Positions 45,158 to 56,238 of a DNA stretch of 64,000 nt are shown in pieces (within the stretch, counting starts at the first letter, position 1; the number at the start of each line of letters is the position of its first letter). The position numbers and the translations under genes are program-made. The notes under the pieces were generated by a model. That model had not been told where the DNA came from and did no database searches. It saw nothing but the letters and a program-made list of their open reading frames with translations. Source of the DNA: Rostratula benghalensis (taxonomy: Eukaryota; Chordata; Aves; Charadriiformes; Rostratulidae); the NCBI GenBank assembly GCA_013399305.1, contig VXAI01000137.1, positions 1,379,336 to 1,443,335 of the forward strand, read 5' to 3'.

Positions 45158-47400
45158 TGACTGGCACCATTGCCTGTGTGGAAAAACGTTTTACAAAATG
45201 TGTTTGTGGGGTTGTGTTATGGTTTCTTTGTTTTTTTTTCCAACTGCTTTACAAAACAACTGGGCTACTTAGTGGGTGAGAACATGGTCAGAAGTTGAAG
45301 ATGTTTTAATAAGTGGAAATGCTGTGGAAAAATGATCTTAAAGCTTCTGAGGCAGCCAGAAGGGAAAAGGAAGTAGTAGAGGAGAGATGGACCATGGGTG
45401 AGGTATTTTGGAGAACAGTGGATGAGCATGAGGAACCTTCCTGTGAGAAGTGGGAGGCAGACAAGGAGCTTAAAATATGGAAATATTTTCTTGGGAGTGA
45501 GGGGAGGGTATTGCTCTGCGTGTGTGGGTCCATGTGCATGGATTTGGCCTGTCCCTGCTCATCCCATGATGATTGTGTCCTACTTGATAAGTGTCCCCTA
45601 CCTTCCTGTGCCCTTCATTTTAATCCTTTCTGAAGGCATTTGGAGCAATTAAGATCTTTGGGGATTTGTAGCCCCAGGTGTGGTTTTTGAGGAGAGTTTT
45701 CATCTTTGTTACTTGAATGTAGCTGCTGCCCGTAGCTTTCCTCACTGTAGTACAAGCAGAGTCTTTCAGTTAAAGTCCCGTGTCGTGAGCAGATTTCTTA
45801 GACTCTAAGTAGTCTGGAATAATGAAATTATTGAAAAAATCAACGCAGTTCTCGGTATGCATGTTATTTACTGCCTGCCTTTCAGCTGGAACAACGAAAA
45901 TCAATAAAAACAGTCTTCGATTTTTGTTTCTGCATTTCTTTTCGCAGAGCTGGGATTCAGGTACTGCCCTGAAACAGTTTTTTTATCTTTGAATTAATGC
46001 CATAAGTGGAAATTAAGAGACTTCTGTTGGTTTGGGATTCTAGACAAATGCTTTTATTCCAAAATTTAAATTTTTGGCCCTGTTTGAAATTCTCTTTCTT
46101 CTGAATTACAAGTAATAGTTTCCCAATACTTCTTGCCTTGAAGTCTTTTCCCAGCTGATGCCCTGTCTTGTTGTTGTTGACCTTATTGATTTCCAAGAAG
46201 CCTTTTTAGAAAATGGAATTGGGAAGCTGACATGGCATGGGTTGTATCTCATTTCACATAAATGTTGATGCTTAAAGTAACAGTTTCAGCTTAGTTTTTA
46301 CCCATTGGCAAACCTCATGATTTCAGTTGAGGTAGGGATGAGAAAGAAGGCGATGTTGTTTTTATGAAGTTGCTGTATGTTCTAGCAATTCACACATGAG
46401 CATGGAAATCTGGAGCTTGCTCTGCTGCTCACTCACCTCCAATGCTCTACCTTTACTCCTGTGCGAGGATGCATCAGGAATTTCTTTGTGGGCCTTCAAG
46501 GATCGTTCTAAAGCTTAAGTGATGAAGTTCAGTAGAGTATTTCTGAATTCCTTAGATGAGAAACATTGGTCCTGTGTTTTGTGAGGACGTTTTTCCCCCT
46601 TTTGTTTTTTTTTTTTTTAATATTCTCTTTTTGTTTTTCTTTTTCCCACCTCTTTAAATTCTGGTTTCCGATCTCTTTTTTGTTTTAAATAAACTTGCTA
46701 GACTGGTTTTAAAGACACGAGCACGTGGAGAGTTTCTTTCCCTTTGAAACATCTTATCACTTCTCTTTTTTTTTTCCCCCTCAGTATACTTATCAATAAC
46801 TATATCTCCTCCTTTTTATCCTTTAATTTCCATTATCTGAGGCAGTCTATTGCATTAAACTGCTAGTGCCTAATACTGCTTCATTTGCATTGACACGTGC
46901 TTGACCCCAGCCCCTCTGCTCTTAGTTAATGCACCAACAAGCATTGATATCTCTCTGGAGTATTATCGCTCGGCTGTTAGCTCTACTAATAACAACCATT
47001 CATTTCAGCTGATGAAAGTTTATTAAATAAGAAAACATGCTGTAATGAAGGTGGAGGAGGGAGAGGTGCAAGGGAGCCGCAGCTCCAGGACGAGACACAA
47101 TCCTTAATGAAAGGCCGAGCCATCTCTAAGGTTATGATGGATGCTTTTGGGAACAGGCATTTCTGACCGTGAAATTTAATCCTTCCTGATTATGGAGTAG
47201 ATGTGGTGATGAGAAGTTCTTTGCTGAAGGCCATTCCTCCTGTCATTTCATGGTGCAGCCTCTCTGAACAGCTGGAGAGTTTTGTGGCTTAGTTTATATT
47301 TACTTCCTTTTAACTCATGAACCTGGTTGTAATCTGTCCCTTCATGTTAATATTTCTTTTGCTATTTATGCTGTTGGTATATTTTTTGTTATTAAGGTAT
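45158..47400. other. Intron 3, unique
   Basis: No EXOC4 exon. 45313-45633 is open for 106 codons but shows no domain. 46790-47200 is rich in TAAT/ATTA motifs with few simple repeats. Confidence 0.45.
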
Positions 47401-47794
47401 CATGGAATCATAGAATAGTCTAGGTTGGAAGGGACCTCCAGAGATCATCTAGTCCAACCCCCCTGCCAAAGCAGGTCCACACAGAGCAGGTTGCACAGGA
47501 TTGTGTCCAGGCAGGTTTTGAATGTCTCCAGAGATGGAGACTCCACCACCTCTCTGGGCAGCCTCTTCCAGGGCTCTGCCACCCTCACAGCAAAGAAGTT
47601 CCTCCTCATGTTGAGATGGAACTTCTGCTGTTCAAGTTTGTGCCTGTTTCCTCTTGTCCTGTCACTGGGCACCACTGGAAAAAGACTGGACCCATCCTCC
47701 TGACAACCCCCCCTTCAAGGATTTCCAGGCCTTGATCAGATCCCCCCTCAGCCTTCTCTTCTCCAGACTAAAAAGGCCCAAATCCCTCAGCCTT
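47401..47794 (-). mobile_element. CR1 LINE fragment, type A
   Basis: CATGGAATCATAGAATAGTC, GACCTCCAGAGATCATCTAG, CCTGCCAAAGCAGGTCCACA, then the complement of [20 protein letters not shown] and [20 protein letters not shown], ending CCCAAATCCCTCAGCC. Confidence 0.94.
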
Positions 47795-48730
47795 CATCTC
47801 CCATCTCCCTCAGTCTCATCTCCACTGTATTGTCACTAATGGAAAAAGTCTTGGGTAATTCTATGATCCTGATAGACTTTCCCATTTTGGAGAAGTCTTT
47901 TTGACCATACTGTTGTTGAAATTGCTCATGTTTTGTGTTAACATCCAAGTGAGCAGTTGAATAATCCTTTTTCGTGGTTTTTAGCCTCTGTGTTCCTTGA
48001 GCACTGTTTTCGGTCGCAGCACTTCATTACTGGAGAGACATTGATGAATTACAGCAAATGGAGGAGGAAGTAGGATGATTGATGGGTGACCAGCACTAAA
48101 GGCAAATTCTAAAGAATTAGATTTATTTAGCTGGAGCAAAGGACAGCAAGTGAGGAACATAATTTTATATTTAAAAAAAAAATATATTGGAAGTTTGTAG
48201 AGGAAACCAGTAAGTTGGGTTGGGGTGTTGATATTTAATCACTTACAAAGCACAAATGTCCTTTATTTTTATTAATGTCTTCACAGCAGATAGGCCTTGA
48301 TGTTTTCATAACGTAGGAGAAATAGTCTTATCAGCTAGAGATAAAAAAGTAACTCCTAAAATATTGAGTAATTCAGGCAGTAGGGGTAAAGAAAGTAATT
48401 CCCATAGTAGTAGGGAAGTGGCTGGGTCATCTAATAGTTGTGACTGATTACAATGGAATTTATTTTTAGGAAAAGGGGGGGGGGGGGAAGGGTAAGACTA
48501 GATGAGAAGTCTGCTTTAGAAAGCAAACCCGTGGAATTTGATTCCCTGGAAAATACCCTTCTGCTCTGTTAAAGCATTACAAAAGAATTGTGTTACTCAA
48601 CCTTCACTTATCCATTCTTACTGTAGAGCACCATGCCATCTGGCCATAGTTTGTTGCCTCCTTTTCTAAGTGGCTGTATTCTGCTGAAGGTGATGGCTGT
48701 GCTGGTGGGAATCTTGATATAAGGTGATAC
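47795..48730. other. Intron 3, unique; G13 run
   Basis: No exon. An A-rich tract at 48171-48181 and a G13 homopolymer at 48475-48487. Confidence 0.5.
48475..48487 (+). repeat. G13 homopolymer
   Basis: Thirteen G preceded by AAAA and followed by AAGGG. The long G run can form a G-quadruplex and is prone to length error. Confidence 0.9.
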
Positions 48731-49194
48731 CACAGAGTCACAGAAGGATATGGTGTTGGAAGGGACCTCTGGAGATCATCCAGTCCAACCCCTCTGCCAA
48801 AGCAGGTCCACCCAGAGCAGGTTGCACAGGAACTTGTCCAGGTGGGTTTGGAATGTCTCCAGTGATGCAGACTTCACCACTTCTCTGGGCAGCTTGTTCC
48901 AGTGCTCTGCTACCCTCAAAGTGAAGAAGCTCCTCTTCAGGTTGAGATGGAACTTCTTATGTACAAGTTTGTGCCTGTTACCTCTTGTCCTGTTACTGGG
49001 CACCACTGAAAAAAGACCAGCCCAATCCTCCTGACACTCACCCTTTAAGAATTTCTGGGTGTTGATCAGATCCCCCCTTGGTCTTCTCTTCTCCAGACTA
49101 AGAAGACCCAAGTCCCTCAGCTTTTCCTCAAAGAGATTCCAGGCCCCTCATCATCTTTGTGGTTCTCTGCTGTACTGTCTCCAGCAGTTCCCTG
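48731..49194 (-). mobile_element. CR1 LINE, type A, host of an opposite-strand insertion
   Basis: CACAGAGTCACAGAAGGATA, GATCATCCAGTCCAACCCCT, the complement of REVVKSASLETFQTHLDKFL, ending GTCTCCAGCAGTTCCCTG. It resumes after 49330. Confidence 0.94.
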
Positions 49195-49330
49195 GAAGTG
49201 TTCAAGTCCAGGCTGGATGGGTCTTTGAGCAACCTGGTCTGGTGGGAGATGTGGCTGCTCATTGCTGGGGGGTTGGAACTTGATGATCTTTAAGGTCTGT
49301 TCCAACTCTAACCATTCTAGGATTCTATAA
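49195..49330 (+). mobile_element. CR1 3' end, type B, inserted with a 7-base target duplication
   Basis: 136 bases from GAAGTGTTCAAGTCCAGGCT to GATCTTTAAGGTCTGTTCCA and CCATTCTAGGATTCTATAA. Flanked by TTCCCTG at 49188-49194 and 49331-49337. Inserted in the opposite orientation to the host CR1. Confidence 0.93.
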
Positions 49331-49600
49331 TTCCCTGTCCTTCTGCTAGAGCAGTGGGAGAGGATGACCTCCCTCCACCCGCTGGCCATGCTCTTTTTGA
49401 TGCCCCTCAGGATGCCATTGGCCTTGGTCACCAGGGGACATTGCTGTCACACGATCATCCCGATGTCCACCAGGACTCCTGGGTCTTGTTCCTCAGAACT
49501 GCTCTCCAGCAGGTCACCCCCATCCTGTCCTGGTAAAGGGGGTTATTCCTCCCCAGGTGCAGCACCTATGCTTGGCCTGGTTGAATTTAATCAGGATGTT
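49331..49600 (-). mobile_element. CR1 LINE, type A, host continuation
   Basis: TTCCCTGTCCTTCTGC continues the host from 49194, followed by a deletion and then GATGACCTCCCTCCACCCGC, GGATGCCATTGGCCTTGGTC, GGTTATTCCTCCCCAGGTGC, ending CTGGTTGAATTTAATCAGGA. Confidence 0.92.
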
Positions 49601-50070
49601 TAAGAGAAATCAAACCCCACAAAGGAGATGTAACCTTGTTCCTGGGTGTGCATTTTCTGGGTCAAATAAGCTTACGCTGCTACTTATTTCAGGATGAGCT
49701 GTTTTCTTGCAACCTGAGCACTTTTGCTTTTGTGTGTGTGTAGCTCAATCTTTCTAACTGATCTTCCAAACTTCTCTCCCTTTCTGCTTCAGTCACCTGC
49801 GTCACTCTCCCCCTTCCTCCACTGTTTGGTCAGCAAATCCTTTTATCTGAAAATGGGAGTGACCTCAGTTAGTTCCAAAATATTGCAACAGAATCATCTT
49901 CTTTAGTCCTTGCTCTCTTACAGCTCTTGGTTTGCTTTTAGCTTTTTAAATTCTTAACAGTGTTCTTCAAAGGTGAACCGAGTTGGTAGCAATTTCTTCC
50001 AGCACCTTAATACCCAGAACATTAATCAACGCTTTGTACTGCTCCTCATCAGTGTTTTACAGCTGCTCAG

Positions 50071-50429
50071 TAGAAGAGGAGGCTGAGGGGGATCTGATCA
50101 ACACCTATCAATACTGAAAGGTTGGGTGCCAAGAGGCAGGGGCCATTCTTTTTCCAGTGGTGCCCAGTGACAGGACAAGAGGGAATGGGCACAAACTTGA
50201 ACATAAGAAGTTCCATCTCAACATGAGGAGGAACTTCTTCACTTGGAGGGTGGCAGAGCCCTGGCAGAGGCTGCCCAGAGAGGTGGTGGAGTCTCCATCA
50301 CTAGAGACATTCATAATCTGCCTGGACATGTTCCTGTGGGACCTGCTCTTGGGTGGGCCTGCTTTGGCAAGGGGTTGGACTAGATGATCTCTTGGAGGTC
50401 CCTTCCAACCCCAGATCATTCTGTGATTC
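50071..50429 (+). mobile_element. CR1 LINE fragment, type A
   Basis: AGTAGAAGAGGAGGCTGAGG, CAGTGGTGCCCAGTGACAGG. Open frame 50157-50387 includes [20 protein letters not shown]. Tail GATCTCTTGGAGGTCCCTTC and ATCATTCTGTGATTCA. Confidence 0.94.
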
Positions 50430-50976
50430 ATCATCAGTTCCTGGGAGCCTGGTCACCTTCTCCTGTTTTTAAGGGCAAAGAGGCTGTGACAGTCAAGAGC
50501 TATCTCGGATCTCCGCGATTTTCATCTTTTCCAGGTTTGTTAGCTCTCAGCTCCCTGCTTTGGGACCAGGTGGCTGTTTCCTTCTAAGTTCAGGATCATC
50601 TTAACTATATCATGTTTTCTGATTTGTCTTGATAGCAGCTCACAGGGCACTGGCCCATGGCAGCTTGGTAGTAGGCAATGCCCAGTATTTGGATTGCACT
50701 TGGGTGCAAGTTTTTCATGTGTCTCATAATTTGCATGGCCCACCCTTAAAGGCAGCTTTTCAGCTTCATCTTTATTCACCTTGCAACCAAAATAGTGAAC
50801 AAATTTACAGGTGAAATACAGGCAATACTTGATAAGGCTTACGTCAAGCTTCTAATTTAAAAAAATATAAATGCAGCTTAAAAGCAGTTTAATCAATTAC
50901 TCGGTGTGTATTTCCTGCAGTGGAGGTTTCAAAGTACTCAAGAGTCTTCTGCTTTCTGGGTGTTAGCCCCTACCAC
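50430..50976. other. Intron 3, unique
   Basis: No exon or recognised repeat. Confidence 0.45.
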
Positions 50977-51336
50977 AAGGATGCTGAAGGGACTGTCTTT
51001 TGAGGAACGACTGAGAAAGCTGGGACTGTGTGGGGAAGAGAGGACTCAAGGGGAATCTTAACAGGGATCTTGGTGGTAGGATGAGGGGGAATGGTTTTAA
51101 ACTGGGAGAGGGGAGATTTAGGTGTGAAATCAGGAAGAACTTCTTTGCTGTGAGGGTGGTGGGATACCAGCCCACGTTTCCTAGAGAAGCTGTGGCTGTC
51201 CTATCCCTGGAGGGGTTCAAGGCCAGGCCTGAAGGGACTTAGAGCAACCTGGTCTGGTGGGAGGTGTCCCTGCCCACCGCAGTGGGGTTGGAACTGGATG
51301 ATCTTTAAGGTCCCTTCCAACCCAAGCCATTCTACA
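50977..51336 (+). mobile_element. CR1 LINE fragment, type B
   Basis: GGGACTGTCTTTTGAGGAAC, GACTGAGAAAGCTGGGACTG, KNFFAVRVVGYQPTFPREAV, GATGATCTTTAAGGTCCCTT, then a short tail CCATTCTACAAATG. Confidence 0.93.
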
Positions 51337-51369
51337 AATGTGTGTAAGTACTTGGGAGAAGGGAGTGAA

Positions 51370-51716
51370 GAAGATGGGGCCAGGCTCTGGTCAGTGGTGC
51401 CCAGTGACAGGAGCAGAGATGATGGGGACAGACTTTGGGGGTTGGACTAGATGATCCTCAGGGGTCCCTTCCAACCCCATCTAATTCTGTTAAAGATAGG
51501 AGGTTTCTTCTGAGCACCAGGAACTGCTTTGTTATTGTGAGGTGACCATTCACTGGCACAGGTTACCTGGGGAGATTGTGACATCTCTGTCCCTGGAGAT
51601 ACCCCTAAAGCCTTCTGGACATGATCCTGGGCAACTGGCCTTGGCTGGCCCTGGTTGAGGAGTGAGGTTGAACCTGATGACCTCAGGAGGTTCCTGCCAA
51701 CCTCAACTGTACTATG
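51370..51716 (+). mobile_element. Old CR1 with a 61-base young CR1 tail inside
   Basis: 51370-51433 (GATGGGGCCAGGCTCTGGTC) and 51495-51716 (CTGGCACAGGTTACCTGGGG, GATGACCTCAGGAGGTTCCT) read as one diverged copy of another subtype. 51434-51494 is only a type A tail (TTGGGGGTTGGACTAGATGA, CCAACCCCATCTAATTCTGT), a very short insertion. Confidence 0.8.
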
Positions 51717-52127
51717 GTAACTGATTCTCTCCAGGGAAAATGTGGGGCTTTTGCAGGCAGTTCCTCAACTTTGGGAACTCTTGCTTAATTTATAGCTAGT
51801 TAAGACAAGCTTCTGATCAGTGATTTGAGATTTGAGGTGGGAAAAGTAGAGAACACAATCAAAAATCACTTAAGTACATTTATTTCCTCACTCTTCTCCA
51901 GGTGCAATTTTATATCCAACACCTTTACTTCCCTCCCTTTTCTCAACTTGTTTTTTCCATGGCTTATGCTCAATCTGTCGCAGTTCCTCTGATGACACAG
52001 AGAGTCAGTGTCTTCTGTAAGGGTTTCTTCCTGCTACTCTGCTTCTTAGTGGTTTCTTCTGCTGCACTTTGGTGGTTTAGGTTTTCCTCTACTTGTGTTT
52101 TCCTTTGATTCTCCACTGTACCTGCAG

Positions 52128-52688
52128 GTCGAGGGGGGGATTCTACCCCTCTGCTTGACTCTGGTGTGGCCACACCTGGAGCCCTGTGTCCAGTTTTGAA
52201 GTCCTCAGTACAGGTAGCACATGGACCTGTTGGAGTGGGGCCAGAGGAGGCCACAGGGACGCTCCAAGTGCTGGACCTACCCCTTCTGCTGTGAGGACAG
52301 GCTGAGAGAGTTGGGGGGGTTCAGCCTGGAGAAGAGAAGGCTCCAGGGAGACCTTAGAGCCCCTTCCAGTCCCTAAAGGGGGCTACAGGAGAGATGGGGA
52401 GGGACTCTTGGTCAGGGAGTGGAGCCATAGGACAAGTGGGGATGGTTTTAAGTGGAAAGGGGAGATTTAGATGAGATCTTGGGAAGAACTTCTTTGGTGT
52501 GAGGGTGGTGAGAGCCTGGCCCAGGTTGCCCAGAGAAGCTGTGGCTGCCCCATCCCTGGAGGTGTTCAAGGCCAGGCTGGATGGGGCTTGGAGCAACCTG
52601 GTCTGGTGGGAGGTGTCCCTGCCCATGGCAGGGGAGCTGGAACTGGATGGTCTTTAAGGTCCCTTCCAAACATTCTAGGATTATGTGA
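52128..52688 (+). mobile_element. CR1 LINE fragment, type B, near-duplicate of 44671-45157
   Basis: CTACCCCTCTGCTTGACTCT, GTGTGGCCACACCTGGAGCC, CCTCAGTACAGGTAGCACAT, then the normal type B end with TGGTCTTTAAGGTCCCTTCC. Shares rare variants with the copy at 44671 (TACAGGTAGCACATGG, GGAGTGGGGCCAGAGG). Confidence 0.94.
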
Positions 52689-54954
52689 AAGCAACCCACT
52701 CAAAATTTCTTTGTCCTGTGTAATTCAGCTTCTCTTAGATATGTTTATGGTGTTAGAAGGTTGGAGGATTGGTTCTCTAATGCATCAATTGCTTTTCAAT
52801 TTATCAGATGTTAAACTTTTTAGGGGAGACCTGTCACTTGCATGTTTTCTGCTTTTTTTTTTTTTTTTTAACCTGGTATAAAATCCCAACTGCTGGAGTG
52901 TGAGTACCCTCCTGCTTCTAAGGAACTAACCCAAGAAGTTTGCTCATCTCCTGTGACTCAAGTGGATATTAAATTCCATTAATTACTTATTCAGACCTGG
53001 CTATACACCGTTAAGTCGTCTTGGGCATTTTTTTAAGTCATTTTCCTTTCCCTTTCAGGCTGCTGCTGTTTGTTTGTTGGTTTATTCAGAAGGGTTTTTT
53101 TCCCTTTTGTGGTATTGCTTTCTCGATGTCATCTTTTTTTTCTCCAGATTGGGACCCATCATATTGTTTTCTTTTAACCTGTATCAGTTGCTGTTCATGA
53201 TTTCATATCTGGTGTCTGAAATCCGAATAGGGTGGTATCACAGGCTGGAAAACATTTGGTTTTTCTAGTTTGACCAGCTATTTTTCCTTTTTTTTTTTTT
53301 TTTTCTTTTGTTCTTTTTAGTCCTGAAGAAGCACCTAGTTGAGGGCTCTCACTTTATTTCTGCTTATAGACCTCCCCAGCACTGGATGCTTAGATTTAAA
53401 AGAAAAAACAAATCCTGCCTTTTCACACCTTTTTTGGAAAATTAAAATACTGCTTGAAAGCCTTTTAGGGCAATATTTAGGTTTAACTGCAAGGTTGGAA
53501 AACTTTGGTCCAACTCGGGGGAAGAAAGAATATTTTAAACAAATATCTTGCTAGTACTTGGGTTCCAATTTGTTATAAAAAGCTAAATTAAAACTTTGGA
53601 TGTTATGATAGGCAAATGTTGAGCTACACTTCCTTTTTAAGGCAATTAAACCTTGCTATAAACTGCCTGTGACCTTTAAACAAGCTGCCTAATGTTTCTG
53701 CTTATTTTCTATAAACTTGCAATTTTTAGCTCATACAAATCAGAGCTCGTTATCCAGGCTTATTTCATATTTTTTTTTTGTGAAGGTTCATTAATTGTTA
53801 TTACTTCTAAGTACAAGAGTAGGTAGATATAGATAAGTAGATAATAAAACCAGAAGTGACTATCAGGGTATCTAAATAAATTTCTGTTGTAATCCAAACT
53901 AATATTTTAATTTGTATTTGAATGAATAGAGTTATTTTATATTTATTGAAGTGTGGTTCTCAAGGGGAGAAAGAGACTTCTTCTGGAATTTAAAAAAAAA
54001 AAAAATACAAGAAGGTGGCAGTGGGGATTATGTAGCGTTTCTTTTGGTACGATTTCCTCATGGTAAATCATGTTAAAAGAATAACAACAAGATGTTTGTC
54101 TGTTCATTCACCTTCCATCTGTTTGTTGTTTTTTTTCTTGAACCCCTTTTTTGCATTCCAACCCCTGCCCAAAGAAAAATGTTGGGGAACACTCTTACCC
54201 ATAATTATCTTCATGTTCAGGTGCTCAAGCATAATGCCATTATTTAACCCCAACTCCCACCCTCAGGAAAAAAAAAAAACCATAAAAATTAATTTCCTTT
54301 TAGCTAAGCTGGGGCAGGTGTAAGAAAGAGGCTTGAAGGACTCTCAGGTGCTTTTTTTATGGACCCTTGAACCACTCGTAGTTCTCCTCTGCACGTCTAA
54401 TTTTCAGGTTCTCTGAAAAGGGCTGTTATTCCATTATCGGTCCTTAACCAGTCTCGTAGTGAGAACTCTTCCTCTCTTTAGACAATTCTCCATCTGGTAG
54501 TCCCTTTTGTTAGCATGAATAGCATCCTGTAGGTAATAGGGGTATTAAAAACCAGGTAACTACTTGGGAAATCCAGTCTAAGCTGGGGGAAGAAAATCTA
54601 ATTAAATGTGATACCATTGCGTGTTTTATAGCATCTTTAATCTTCATTATCCAACACATTTATCACAGCGTGAGGATAAGGAGTAAAAAGCAGGGTGGCA
54701 ATGAAAGGGAAAACAAGGTTTGGTTCCCTCCCTGACTTCTTGGATACCCCAAGATTGTGCCAAATCACACTGTGCCCCTGTTATTTGGATGTCCCACTCC
54801 TGTATCTGCAGGACAGTGGGTCCAGGTGAGCGACCATGTGGTCGTGAGGCTGCAAGAAATCTAGATACCTTTTTTTGTACAGGAGAGGAACCACAGGGGA
54901 GAGAAGCTGGTGGAGAAACCCCTCAGGGTGGCTGGGGTTAGAAGCACACCATGT
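52689..54954. other. Intron 3, unique AT-rich
   Basis: No exon. T17 at 52853-52869, T17 at 53288-53304 and an A14 run near 53991. Otherwise no recognised element. Confidence 0.5.
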
Positions 54955-55300
54955 AGAAGATGCTGCAGCAAGTGGTTTTGTTCAGCCTGCAGAAAAACGA
55001 GTAGGTTTTTGCTGTGTGTGGCGATGGAAAAGAGTTAGGGGAGGAATGAAGCCAGGTTGCTCTCCGAAGTGCACAAACGAGAGGCAGCAATCACCAATTT
55101 CTGTGGGAGGAACTGGACGTAAGGAGAGATTTCTTCCCCACAAGAGGGGTTAAACACCAGGGGATTAAACACCAAGAGACAAGAGAGATGGTGAAGATGG
55201 TGCAGAGTTTAGTTAGTGAGATCTGCAGCCTAAGGTAATGTTGAAGTTATCTCTGTTTTCATCAGAGGGTTGGACTGGGAACCTCTGGAGGTCCCTTCCA
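54955..55300 (+). mobile_element. Old diverged CR1 fragment
   Basis: TTTTGTTCAGCCTGCAGAAA, GAAGCCAGGTTGCTCTCCGA followed by GTGCACAAACGAGAGGCAGC, then GAGATTTCTTCCCCACAAGA, ending GGGTTGGACTGGGAACCTCT and GGAGGTCCCTTCC. The order matches CR1 but identity is low. Confidence 0.6.
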
Positions 55301-55333
55301 TGCTTGGTTGGTGTATTACTCAGTGACTGCATT

Positions 55334-55504
55334 AGCCCAGAGAAGCTGTGGCTGCCCCATCCCTGGAGGTGCTCAAGGCCAGGGTGGATGGGGCTTGGAG
55401 CAACCTGGTCTGGTGGGAGATGCCCTTTGCCTGGGGCAAGGGGTTTGGAACTTGATGTTCTTCAAGGTCCCTTCCAACCCAAACTATTCTATGATGATTC
55501 TGTA
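55334..55504 (+). mobile_element. CR1 3' end, type B
   Basis: AGCCCAGAGAAGCTGTGGCT, TGGTCTGGTGGGAGATGCCC, TGATGTTCTTCAAGGTCCCT, ending CTATTCTATGATGATTCTGT. Confidence 0.92.
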
Positions 55505-55749
55505 AGCACTGTGGATGCTGATTCCTCACTTCCAGAGTTCTTTGACTTGTTCTAACAGAAAATGTTGATGTCTGGGCTTGCTGCCTTGACATGTCAGTGT
55601 TTACTTGGTGACCACAGCATGAATCTGAGCTGCTCTGATTATTTCTCATCCTGGTATATGGGGATTGTGCAGTTGTGCATTTGAGATCACTCTTAGGTAG
55701 GTGTTGATAGCCTTTGGCCTCACCTCTATCCTTAATGGTTGGTGCCATT

Positions 55750-56238
55750 TAAGATGCCTCAAGAAAGACACTAAGGCACTGGGGTCTTCCCAGAGAAGGG
55801 CAACGGGGCTGGTGAGGAGTCTGGAGCACAAGTCTTGTGAGGAGAGGCTGAGGGAGCTGGAGGTGCTCAGCCTGGAGAAAAGGAGGTTGAGGGGAGACCA
55901 CCTTGCTCTCTCCATGTCCCTGAAAGCAGGGCATAATCAAGGGGGTGGTGGGTCTCTTCTGCCAAGGAACAGGCGATGGCACAAGAGGTGCCTCAAGTTG
56001 CACCAGGGGAACTGTAGGGTGGATATGAGGAACAATTTATTCACTAAAAAAGGTTTGTCAAGCACTGGAACAGGCCACCCAGGGAATTGGTGGAGTCGCC
56101 ACGTCTGGAGATATTTAAGAGCCAAGCAGATGTGGTGCTGAGGGACATGGTGCGTGGTGGACTTAGCAGTGTTGGGTTGATGGTTGGACTTGATGATCTC
56201 CAAGGTCCCTTCCAACCTAGACAGTTCTATGGTTCTAA
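55750..56238 (+). mobile_element. CR1 LINE fragment, type D
   Basis: GCCTCAAGAAAGACACTAAG. Open from 55701 for 146 codons through [20 protein letters not shown] and [20 protein letters not shown]. Tail GTTGGGTTGATGGTTGGACT, CCTAGACAGTTCTATGGTTC. Confidence 0.94.

Noticed and set aside
45313..45633. 106-codon open frame in intron 3 with a Cys-rich end
   Set aside because: No domain recognised and no splice or promoter support; consistent with chance in a 21-kb intron.
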